64,000 nucleotides of DNA from Devosia sp. Root436 (lineage in GTDB: Bacteria; Pseudomonadota; Alphaproteobacteria; Rhizobiales; Devosiaceae), in NCBI RefSeq assembly GCF_001426345.1, contig NZ_LMEM01000013.1:1-64000 (forward strand), read 5' to 3'. Under the pieces are notes generated by a model. That model was not told the DNA's origin, did not search any database, and saw only the letters and a program-made list of their open reading frames with translations. This document shows, piece after piece, positions 56,947 to 64,000 of this stretch. The translations under genes were made by a program, and so were the position numbers. Positions within the stretch are counted from its first letter, which is position 1; each line of letters opens with the position of its first letter.

Positions 56947-56962
56947 GGGCATGACACTACCC

Positions 56963-58510
56963 CTAAAACCCGCCGCCCGTCTTGAAGCCGGAATGTTTGC
57001 GCGTACCCACCGAGCCGGTGCGCGGGCGCGAAAATCCGCCCCCGCCTGAACCGCCGCCCCAGCCCCCGCCGAAACCGCCCTTGCTCTTGGTCTTGCCGCT
57101 GCCCCCGCCGCCAAAGCTGGAATCGGGCCAGTTGAACGTGCTGCCGCCGGCATCAGGCCAGGGCGAATTGGAGCGCGAACGGCCATTATTGGGCAGGCCC
57201 ACACCGCCCCCCCAGTCCGAGGTGCCGGCGCTCCAGTTCTGGCTGCGCCGCCACTGGTCCCAATAGGACGCGGCCGAAATGCCGCCGCGCAGGAAGTCGT
57301 TGAGCACGTCGCCCACCAGCTTGTCGTCGCGGAAGGTCGAGCGCGGATCGTCGAACCGCTGCTTCTTGAATTCCCACTGGATGTCTTCCAGCTCGCGCCG
57401 CCGCGCCGCCAGGGTCTTGAGCCGCTCGTTCTGCTCGCGCGTCTCGTTTTCCTCTTCCTTGGCCCGGGCCCGCGCGTCGTCGATCTGCGCGACGATGGTG
57501 TCGTCCTGGCCGGTGCGGGTGCGGCGGGCCTCGGCCAGCAGGGTCTGGATATCCTCGCGGCCCAGCGCCCTCGCCAGTTCCGACAGCGCGCCCTCGAAGG
57601 CCGGATTGCCGCCCTGCGACAGCTGCCCCAGCGATTTGGCGGCCTCGTCGCGCCGGTCTTCCGTGGCAACGATCTGGGCATCCAGCGTGTCGATCCTGTG
57701 CTGCGCCGCTTCCATGGCGTCGCGCATCGGCTTGCCGCCGGCATTGTCGATAGCCGCCGTTTCCAGCGCATCGACTTCGGCTTCGGCCGCCTTGGCATTC
57801 TCGATCTGCCGCTCGGCATGCTCGCGCAGCCGCAGCGGAATTTCGTTCAGCATGGCGAAGTTCGGCCGCGCCTTCTGGAAGCCCACCAGGTTGGCCACCA
57901 GGCTGTCGAGATAGCGGAACAGATTGTTGGCGCGGTAGCTGGCCGTGCCGTAACCGGCTTCCCACAGATACATGAACAGCGGATCGTCGCGATAGGGCTT
58001 GCCCTTCTGCTCGCGGTCCGTCTCGGCCTGTTCGGTCTTGCGCATCGATTGCGCCGCTATATCGGCCAGCTCGGTCGCCCGGCTGCGCTTGGCGGCAAAT
58101 TCGGGATCGCGGGCAATGCTGGCGCCGAGCTTGGCGCCCAGTGCCTTGAGCTCGGCCTGGTGCCCTTCGAAGTTCTTGAGCGCCTCGGCCCGATCGGTCG
58201 TGAGCCCGGCCAAAGCCGCGTCGATATCGGCAATCTCCTTTTCGGCCTTGCTCAGGTCCTTGGCATGGGTCTTGAGCAGGTCCCGGGCCTTGCTCTCTGC
58301 TGTCGAGATGGCGCCGTCCAGTTCCCCCTGCAAGGCCGGGTCGAGCCGCAACTGCGCCAGCTGGCGGAACAGTTCGGCCTCGTTCTCGCGAATCTTGCCC
58401 AGCTTTTCGGCGGAGCGCGCCAGGCGGCGGGAGATTTCCTCCTCTTCGCGCCTTATATCGCGCATGGCGTCGTCGAGACTCGCCAGTGCTTCGGGTCCAC
58501 GAATGCTCAT
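56963..58510 (-). CDS. Hypothetical coiled-coil protein with Gly-rich tail
   Basis: 515 aa, function not recognised. Residues about 1-330 are long charged helices (for example RDIRREEEEISRRLARSAEK, TEQAETDREQKGKPY), with a compact non-coiled stretch around 180-215 (PLFMYLWEAGYGTASYRANN). A second helical part, EENETREQNERLKTLAARR, is followed by SYWDQWRRSQNW and a 90-residue Gly/Trp/Ser tail (GGGWGGGSGGGGFSRP). No signal peptide or transmembrane helix. It is the last gene of a three-gene minus-strand cluster, 4 bp after the DUF6384 gene, so it is almost surely cotranscribed. Confidence 0.72.
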   Translation of the reverse strand: MSIRGPEALASLDDAMRDIRREEEEISRRLARSAEKLGKIRENEAELFRQLAQLRLDPALQGELDGAISTAESKARDLLKTHAKDLSKAEKEIADIDAALAGLTTDRAEALKNFEGHQAELKALGAKLGASIARDPEFAAKRSRATELADIAAQSMRKTEQAETDREQKGKPYRDDPLFMYLWEAGYGTASYRANNLFRYLDSLVANLVGFQKARPNFAMLNEIPLRLREHAERQIENAKAAEAEVDALETAAIDNAGGKPMRDAMEAAQHRIDTLDAQIVATEDRRDEAAKSLGQLSQGGNPAFEGALSELARALGREDIQTLLAEARRTRTGQDDTIVAQIDDARARAKEEENETREQNERLKTLAARRRELEDIQWEFKKQRFDDPRSTFRDDKLVGDVLNDFLRGGISAASYWDQWRRSQNWSAGTSDWGGGVGLPNNGRSRSNSPWPDAGGSTFNWPDSSFGGGGSGKTKSKGGFGGGWGGGSGGGGFSRPRTGSVGTRKHSGFKTGGGF

Positions 58511-58514
58511 TGCC

Positions 58515-59453
58515 CTACCACCGCGTCACTGCGCCGCCGAGAACCGGCATGTTGTATTCGACATCGAGGAACCCGTCCGCCTTGCGCCCGACCTCGTTGA
58601 TTTCGATGATGCCATCGTCGCTCTTGTCGGCGGCGACCCCGTCATAGACCGCCTCGGGCACGCGCAGGCCCCAGATGTCCACGATTTCGGTTTCCCCGTT
58701 TTCTTCGTTGAGGATGGGCAGGCTCAGCGCCTTGCCGTCCGCGTCCAGCGCCTCGACCACGATATAGTAGTTGGTGGCGGCAGTGTTGACCTCGGGGATG
58801 GTCCAGAAGCCGGAACGCACATCCGACCGGTTGACCACACGCAGGGTATATTCCTGGCGCAACTGGTCGCGCAGGGCAGTCAGCTGCGCCACCGCTTCCT
58901 CGGCCGCCGCGCGGTTGCCCTCGGCGGCAAAGGTCTTGCCGCGGGTGCGCAGGGCTTCGGCATCGAGCACCGCCTGCTGCACCTTGGTTTCCTCGAAAAT
59001 GGTCTGGTAGAGCGCATCCATCTGCGCCGGCAAGCCCTCGGCCAGCTCGATCCGAGCCGCCTCGGCGACCCCGTTCTGGTAAGGCTGCCAGACCCCGAAA
59101 TAACCCACACCCAGCACCAGCAGCGCGATCAGCGCCGCGCCGACCGGCTTGCCCCAGCGTTTGCGGCCCACATAGAGCCGGGCCATCGTCGTCCCGAAGC
59201 CCGGCTTGGGCGGATCGTAGACGAAGCGGCTTTCCTGCAGGGCCGCCACGCCTTCCTTGAGGATGTGGTCGGGCACCTCGATGCCCTGCTGATGATAGAT
59301 GTCGCGCAGCTTGTCGATGAGCTGGCGCTCCTTGGCATCGGTGCCAAGTTCGCGCACGGCCAAATCCTGCCGGTGACGGAGCGTGTCGACCACATCCATC
59401 GCCAGCATGACTTCATCCAGGGGCGCAGCGGGTTTCGCTGTCACGTCACTCAT
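58515..59453 (-). CDS. DUF6384 family membrane-anchored protein
   Basis: 312 aa. The N-terminal cytoplasmic part LDEVMLAMDVVDTLRHRQD matches DUF6384 as I remember it. One transmembrane segment (VGAALIALLVLGVGYFGVW, residues about 105-123) is followed by a coiled-coil stretch (LRTRGKTFAAEGNRAAAEEA) and a beta-rich C-terminal domain (residues about 200-312; SGFWTIPEVNTAATNYYIVV). The latter may be extracytoplasmic. The function of the family is unknown. Second gene of the three-gene cluster. Confidence 0.65.
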   Translation of the reverse strand: MSDVTAKPAAPLDEVMLAMDVVDTLRHRQDLAVRELGTDAKERQLIDKLRDIYHQQGIEVPDHILKEGVAALQESRFVYDPPKPGFGTTMARLYVGRKRWGKPVGAALIALLVLGVGYFGVWQPYQNGVAEAARIELAEGLPAQMDALYQTIFEETKVQQAVLDAEALRTRGKTFAAEGNRAAAEEAVAQLTALRDQLRQEYTLRVVNRSDVRSGFWTIPEVNTAATNYYIVVEALDADGKALSLPILNEENGETEIVDIWGLRVPEAVYDGVAADKSDDGIIEINEVGRKADGFLDVEYNMPVLGGAVTRW

Positions 59454-59484
59454 TGTTGGCGTTCACCCGTGGTCCGTTCGCCTC

Positions 59485-60711
59485 TCAGTTTCTGGTTTCG
59501 AGCAGCAGCGCGTTGCCGTCTGCCGCAAGGGCGGCCAGCCGCCGCTTGCCGTCTTCCACCGCGTCGCGGATTTCGGCGGAGTTCTTGGTCGAGGCCACGC
59601 GCATCTCGTTGATGATGGTGCGGCTCTTCTCCTGGAAATTGACCACCGAGTCGACCAGCTTCTTGACCGCATCGGCGCGCACTGTCGGCCCATAGCCGGC
59701 CTTGACGGCTTCTTCCTGCACCTTGTCGCCGATTTCGGAGAGGGTTTCGAGGCTCTTGCTCATCCCTTCCTTCATGGCGTTGAGCGTTTCGGTCGATTCA
59801 TGCAACCCGAACATGCCGGTGAACGAGGCGCTGAGCGCGGTGAGCACGGTCTCGTTGGTCGAGAAGAACGAGATCGACTGCTGATAGACGCGCTCCTTGG
59901 CATTGGTCGTCTGCATCAGCCGCGCCATCACCACTTCCGACGTATTGTAGGAGATAGTGAGATTGTCCGAGAGGTCCTTGGCGATCTGGTAGCGCTTTTC
60001 CTCGTTCTGCATTTCGCGCAGCTTTTCGTCGCGATCCATTTCGAGCCGCGCCCGGTCGGCCGGCACTGTTCCGGCGTAGCCGGCGACGGCGGCCGAAGCC
60101 TCTTCCAGGATGGTTTTCTTCTCGCCCAGCCGCTTCTCGGCCGTCTGCAACACTTCGAGCGCCATCACTTCGGACTGTTTCAGCGCGCCGCGGAAATCGC
60201 GATAGGCTTCCAGGATCGTCTGCTCGCGGTCGATCTGGTCCTTGGTGTCCCTGGTGACCTCAAGATAGGTGTCGCGGATCTTGTTGAATCGGGTGGCGAT
60301 GTCGCCACGGCTCACCTTCATCCAGACATTGGAAGCGCGCTCCAGCATGTCGAGCTTGTTGTCGGCCAGTTGGTCGACCATGCCCTTGGCGTCGTCGCGG
60401 ATGGAATCAAACCCCTTGGTGATGTCCTCGTAGCGCTCGCCGATCTTCATGGCGGCAATCTGCTCGCGCACCACCTCGTTGAAGGCGCTGGCCTGGCTCA
60501 GCGTCCGGCCGATCAGCAGCACGCGGGTTTCGTCGAGTTCGGTGATCTGGCTGAGCAGGCCCGTGATCGGCTGCTCGCCTTGCTGCTCGGGCCACACACC
60601 CAGGTCGCGGATGGCGTTGACCGCCTTGTCCAGGTACTGCAGCGGCTTTTCTGCCAGGACGGCAACAGGACTTGCCTTGGTCTCGGTTGCAGTGGTCGCT
60701 TCATTGGCCAT
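59485..60711 (-). CDS. Large helical protein, possible TelA/YaaN-like
   Basis: 408 aa, almost entirely helical. Features: LDKAVNAIRDLGVW at the N-terminus, VLLIGRTLSQASAFNEVVRE, coiled-coil regions (RDTKDQIDREQTILEAYRD; MDRDEKLREMQNEEKRYQ), and a C-terminal helical part with LTALSASFTGMFGLHESTET. The layout and length recall TelA/YaaN toxic-anion resistance proteins, but I cannot see decisive TelA motifs. ATG at 60711 has GGGGAGCG upstream; an in-frame ATG at 60759 is weaker. First gene of the cluster, probably needed for membrane stress or phage-related functions, inferred only. Confidence 0.6.
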   Translation of the reverse strand: MANEATTATETKASPVAVLAEKPLQYLDKAVNAIRDLGVWPEQQGEQPITGLLSQITELDETRVLLIGRTLSQASAFNEVVREQIAAMKIGERYEDITKGFDSIRDDAKGMVDQLADNKLDMLERASNVWMKVSRGDIATRFNKIRDTYLEVTRDTKDQIDREQTILEAYRDFRGALKQSEVMALEVLQTAEKRLGEKKTILEEASAAVAGYAGTVPADRARLEMDRDEKLREMQNEEKRYQIAKDLSDNLTISYNTSEVVMARLMQTTNAKERVYQQSISFFSTNETVLTALSASFTGMFGLHESTETLNAMKEGMSKSLETLSEIGDKVQEEAVKAGYGPTVRADAVKKLVDSVVNFQEKSRTIINEMRVASTKNSAEIRDAVEDGKRRLAALAADGNALLLETRN

Positions 60712-60948
60712 TGTTCGCTCCCCGTAATCTCGCGCCGTGCGGCTGAATGCGCAGTACACGTCTATAGATTGCTGCTGCCCGGCCCCCTGACAATTGCAAG
60801 GCGACGCGGCTGCAACTATTTAGACCATATTGGTGCGAAAAAGCCGCACGTAAAGAGCGGGAAGGCACGCAATGGCTGGCACTTGTTTTACGGCGCATCG
60901 CGGCGGTATTGCGGCAGGGGCTCTGTCCCGCCGGCCCGGTGGCCGCTG

Positions 60949-61413
60949 ATGGATTTCGGTGGTCGCTATCGCATCGCCGCGCCACGCCCTGCCGTCTGGG
61001 CTGCGCTCAACGACACCGCCATGCTCAAGGCCGCAATTCCAGGCTGCCACCGCATCGAATGGGCGGGCGAAACCGCGCTCGATCTCGAAATCAAGGTCAA
61101 TCTCGGCGTCGTCCATCCTGTGTTCAAGGGCGACCTGACCCTGTCCGGCCTCGTGCCGGCGGAGCGCTATACGCTCTCGGGAAAAGGCAAGGGGGGCCTC
61201 CTCGGACTGGCCGAGGGCGCCGCCGATATCGTGCTGGCGGACGACGGCGACGAGACGCTTCTGGTCTTCACCGCCCATGGCGGCGCCTCCGGCCAGATCA
61301 TGCGGCTAGGCAAGGCCATCATCGGCAATTCCGCCCAGAAGGTGATCGACGGCTTCTTCGAGCGCTTCGGCGACGCGATGGGGGCCGGGGTGACCCCGCT
61401 GCCGTCCGGCTAG
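60949..61413 (+). CDS. SRPBCC family protein, CoxG-like (carbon monoxide dehydrogenase subunit G)
   Basis: 154 aa. MDFGGRYRIAAPRPAVWAAL and LKAAIPGCHRIEW are the opening of CoxG/START-type proteins, and NLGVVHPVFKGDLTLSGL plus FERFGDAMGAG follow. In CO dehydrogenase clusters CoxG anchors the enzyme to the membrane; here there is no coxMSL nearby, so a general ligand-binding role is more likely. It lacks the C-terminal membrane tail of true CoxG. Stand-alone gene divergent from the coiled-coil cluster. Confidence 0.85.
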   Translation: MDFGGRYRIAAPRPAVWAALNDTAMLKAAIPGCHRIEWAGETALDLEIKVNLGVVHPVFKGDLTLSGLVPAERYTLSGKGKGGLLGLAEGAADIVLADDGDETLLVFTAHGGASGQIMRLGKAIIGNSAQKVIDGFFERFGDAMGAGVTPLPSG

Positions 61414-61528
61414 GCCGACCACAACCTTTCCCTAACCATGCCCCGATTTGCCCTTAAAACATCACAATCGGATGTGGCTTGATGGGCTAAGCAATGCCGG
61501 ACTTACCTCCAGTTTGAAGCAAATTGTC

Positions 61529-61651
61529 ATGACCGGCCGCACACGCGACACCATTGCCCTTTTTTCCATCGCCTCGCTGGCCATTCTGGCCGTGCTTTAT
61601 GCCGATGCCGACCTCGGCCAGTTGTTCCACGCCATCCTGGCGCGCTGGTGA
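61529..61651 (+). CDS. Possible small membrane protein
   Basis: 40 aa from ATG 61529: TGRTRDTIALFSIASLAILA then a short hydrophilic middle and LGQLFHAILARW. One hydrophobic segment. No clear RBS and no recognised family; could be spurious. It lies in the 433-bp stretch 61414-61846, otherwise probably the promoter region of the BMP operon. Confidence 0.25.
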   Translation: MTGRTRDTIALFSIASLAILAVLYADADLGQLFHAILARW

Positions 61652-61846
61652 GCGGACGCCCAGGCGATGGGCAATGTGCTGCCGCCACCCTGAGCGCTGC
61701 GGCCAAAATTTGACCATTCGGAAAAATATCGGCGATTCCCTCTTGCAGGCGTCCCATTTGCACGATTTTATCGGCTGTTAGCGCACGGAGATTGTCCGTC
61801 GGAGCCTCATGCCGGCGCTCATGTGCGAGACAGGGAGACGAACTCA

Positions 61847-62851
61847 ATGAAACTTTCTTTCCTCACCAAGGCCATTGCTGGCGGCGTCGCGCTGAGCGCG
61901 ATCCTTACCGGTGCCGCCTTTGCCGATCCCGCCGTGATCTACGATTTGGGCGGCAAGTTCGACAAGTCGTTCAACGAAGCGGCCTATAACGGCGCCGAAG
62001 CCTGGAAGGCCGCCACGGGCGGCACCTATCTCGATCTTGAGCTGCAGAACGATGCCCAGCGCGAACAGGCCCTGCGCCGCTTTGCTGGCCAGGGTGCCAA
62101 CCCGATCGTGATGGCCGGCTTCTCCTGGACCGCTGCGCTGACCACCGTCGCTCCGGAATTCCCCGATATCAACTTCGTGGTGATCGACACCGTCGTCGAT
62201 GCGCCCAACGTGCAGTCGATCATTTTCGATGAGCATACCGGCTCGTTCCTCGTCGGCGCCCTGGCAGCGCTCAAGTCCGAAACCGGCACTGTCGGCTTCG
62301 TGGGCGGCATGGACGTTCCGCTGATCCACAAGTTCTATTGCGGCTACGCCCAGGGCGCCAAGGCCGTGAACCCCGACATCAAGCTGATCGAAAACTACAC
62401 CGGCACCACTCCGGCTGCCTGGAACGATCCGGTCACCGCCGGTGAGCTCACCAAGGCCGCCATCGATGCCGGCGCCGACGTGATCTTCGCCGCCGCTGGC
62501 GGTTCGGGCCTCGGCGTGCTGCAGGCCGCCAAGGATGCCGGCAAGTTCTCCATCGGCGTTGACTCCAACCAGAACTACCTGCAGCCCGGCTCGGTGCTGA
62601 CCTCGATGCTCAAGCGTGTCGATGTTGCCGTGCAGAACGCTCTGACCGAAGCTGGCGACGACGCCACCTTCAAGCCGGGCCTGACCGTTCTCGGCCTTGC
62701 CGAGGAAGGCGTCGGCTATGCCCTCGACGACAACAACGCTTCGCTCATCACCGATGACATGAAGGCCAAGGTGGACGAGCTGTCGGCCCAGATCCAGTCT
62801 GGCGCCATCACCGTCCACGACTACACCACCGACTCGACCTGCCCGCTCTAA
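61847..62851 (+). CDS. BMP family ABC transporter substrate-binding protein
   Basis: 334 aa periplasmic receptor of the basic-membrane-protein type, which usually binds nucleosides or purines. Signal peptide KLSFLTKAIAGGVALSAILT with cleavage near AAFADP; no lipobox Cys, so not a lipoprotein despite the family. Core motifs VIYDLGGKFDKSFNE, GFSWTAALTTVAPEFPDINF and VGFVGGMDVPLIHKFYCGY are typical. CAGGGAGACG precedes the ATG. The ATPase gene follows at 10 bp, so this is the first gene of a nucleoside-type importer that continues beyond the window. Confidence 0.92.
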   Translation: MKLSFLTKAIAGGVALSAILTGAAFADPAVIYDLGGKFDKSFNEAAYNGAEAWKAATGGTYLDLELQNDAQREQALRRFAGQGANPIVMAGFSWTAALTTVAPEFPDINFVVIDTVVDAPNVQSIIFDEHTGSFLVGALAALKSETGTVGFVGGMDVPLIHKFYCGYAQGAKAVNPDIKLIENYTGTTPAAWNDPVTAGELTKAAIDAGADVIFAAAGGSGLGVLQAAKDAGKFSIGVDSNQNYLQPGSVLTSMLKRVDVAVQNALTEAGDDATFKPGLTVLGLAEEGVGYALDDNNASLITDDMKAKVDELSAQIQSGAITVHDYTTDSTCPL

Positions 62852-62861
62852 GCGACGCTGG

Positions 62862-64000
62862 ATGAGCCAGGATGGCCCCATGAACCCGCAGCGGCCGGAA
62901 ACGGCCGCTGCTTCTGCCCCGGCCAGTGGCTGGGCGATCGAGCTTGAAAAGATCAACAAGCGGTTTGGCGCGGTTCACGCCAACAAGGACATCGACCTCA
63001 AGGTCGCCAGCGGTACCATCCACGGCATCGTGGGGGAGAATGGTGCGGGCAAGTCGACGCTCATGTCCATTCTCTATGGTTTCTACACCGCCGATAGCGG
63101 CACCATCCGCGTCAACGGCGCCCAACATGCCATTACCGACAGCCGCCATGCGCTGGCGCTCGGCATCGGCATGGTGCACCAGCATTTCATGCTGGTCGAC
63201 AATTTCACCGTGCTCGAAAACATCGTGCTCGGCGCCGAGGATAGCGGCTTCATCAAGCCCAGCCTCGATCGCGCCCGCAAGGAGCTCGACCGCCTGGAGC
63301 AGGAATACGACCTCGAAGTCGATCCCGATGCCGTCATCGAGGATATCTCGGTCGGCCAGCAGCAGCGCGTGGAAATTTTGAAGGCGCTCTATCGCGGCGC
63401 CGAAACCCTCATTCTCGACGAGCCGACGGGCGTGCTGACGCCCAAGGAGGCCGATGATCTGTTCCGCGTGCTGCGCACCCTGCGCGAACAGGGCAAGACC
63501 ATTATCCTGATCACCCACAAGCTGCGCGAGATCATGGCCATCACCGATTCCGTCTCGGTCATGCGCCAGGGCGAAATGGTCGCGACGCTCGAAACCGCCA
63601 AGACCAGCCCCGAGGAAATCGCCGAACTGATGGTCGGCCGCCGCGTGCTGCTGCAGGTGGAAAAAGGCCCGGCCAATCCCGGCAAGACGCTGCTCGAAGT
63701 GCAGAACCTGATCGTGTCGGACGATATGGGCGTCACTCGCGTCAAGGATGTGAGCTTTTCGGTCCGCGCTGGTGAGATCATCGGCATTGCCGGCGTTTCC
63801 GGCAATGGGCAGTCCGAGCTGCTGGAGTCGATTTCGGGCATGCGGGACCAGCAGGCGGGCACTGTCCTGCTCAACGGCCAGCCGCTGTCGCTCGAAGGCG
63901 ATGACGGCGCGGCGCGGGCCCGTGTCGCGGGCCTCGCCCATGTGCCCGAAGACCGGCAGCGCATGGGTCTGGTGACGACCTTTTCCGAATGGGAAAACGC
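62862..64000 (+). CDS. Nucleoside/BMP-type ABC transporter ATP-binding protein (partial, 3' end off-window)
   Basis: At least 379 aa of a double-ATPase subunit as in YufO/NupA-type importers. First domain: Walker A GENGAGKST, Q-loop MVHQHFMLVDNFT, signature SVGQQQR, Walker B LILDEPTGVLTP. The second domain begins near IGIAGVSGNGQSE (degenerate Walker A) and runs off the edge at VTTFSEWEN. ATG at 62862, or six codons later at 62880, both plausible. It works with the BMP receptor just upstream; permeases presumably lie beyond position 64000. Confidence 0.9.
   Translation, partial: MSQDGPMNPQRPETAAASAPASGWAIELEKINKRFGAVHANKDIDLKVASGTIHGIVGENGAGKSTLMSILYGFYTADSGTIRVNGAQHAITDSRHALALGIGMVHQHFMLVDNFTVLENIVLGAEDSGFIKPSLDRARKELDRLEQEYDLEVDPDAVIEDISVGQQQRVEILKALYRGAETLILDEPTGVLTPKEADDLFRVLRTLREQGKTIILITHKLREIMAITDSVSVMRQGEMVATLETAKTSPEEIAELMVGRRVLLQVEKGPANPGKTLLEVQNLIVSDDMGVTRVKDVSFSVRAGEIIGIAGVSGNGQSELLESISGMRDQQAGTVLLNGQPLSLEGDDGAARARVAGLAHVPEDRQRMGLVTTFSEWEN

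Noticed and set aside
60949..61413. CO dehydrogenase cluster based on the CoxG-like gene.
   Set aside because: No coxM, coxS, coxL or maturation genes are nearby and the membrane tail is missing.

Overview
The window reads as chromosomal DNA of a GC-rich alphaproteobacterium of the order Hyphomicrobiales. A Devosia-like genus is my best guess, inferred from gene style: many ABC importers for plant- and soil-derived compounds, a TRAP operon, orphan sugar-acid enzymes, GntR/LacI/RpiR control, and mosaic palindromic repeats between genes. No rRNA, tRNA, CRISPR array, transposase, integrase or phage gene was seen.

Layout. 1-3.7 kb: tail of an amidohydrolase whose 5' end is disrupted or off-window, then a complete TRAP transporter (DctP, DctQ, DctM). 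3.9-8.3 kb: a 1460-residue secreted protein with a von Willebrand A domain between DUF11-like modules. 8.5-15.2 kb, minus strand: a sugar ABC importer (binding protein, two permeases, ATPase) followed by a galactonate-dehydratase-like enolase-superfamily enzyme and an RraA-type aldolase. 15.5-19.1 kb, plus strand: a GntR/FCD regulator and two more enolase-superfamily enzymes. 19.4-23.5 kb, minus strand: an SDR, an M81/MlrC peptidase, a YbjJ-like MFS carrier and an NTF2-like protein. Together 8.5-23.5 kb looks like a catabolic island for an unidentified sugar acid or glycoside.

23.9-32.8 kb is a probable amino-sugar or chito-oligosaccharide uptake operon: Gfo/Idh/MocA oxidoreductase, two permeases, binding protein, ATPase, RpiR regulator and GH20 hexosaminidase. 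33.0-36.9 kb holds a second M81 peptidase divergent from RidA, an SDR and a D-threonine-aldolase-like PLP enzyme. 37.2-44.5 kb is a LacI regulator with a complete Opp/Dpp-type importer; near-identical palindromes resembling the CelR/CebR operator lie before the regulator and before the binding-protein gene, so oligosaccharide import is a reasonable hypothesis.

44.6-56.9 kb is mostly housekeeping: 3-methyladenine glycosylase, a small basic stress-type protein, RecQ, a DUF1624 membrane protein, a heterodimeric ABC exporter, TauE/SafE, LysR, a copper-handling trio and a VOC protein. 57.0-60.7 kb, minus strand, is a compact three-gene cluster of coiled-coil proteins, including a DUF6384 member and a TelA-like helical protein. 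It is the best candidate here for an undescribed system. The window ends in a BMP-family binding protein and the start of its nucleoside-type ATPase.

Two dispersed repeat families recur. Family A, about 75-150 bp and GC-rich, has CTCTCCCCT/AGGGGAGAG arms. Family B, about 100 bp, has CCCGGCGAAGGCCGGG-type arms. They lie between genes and repeatedly inside operons, and one provides a gene's stop codon.
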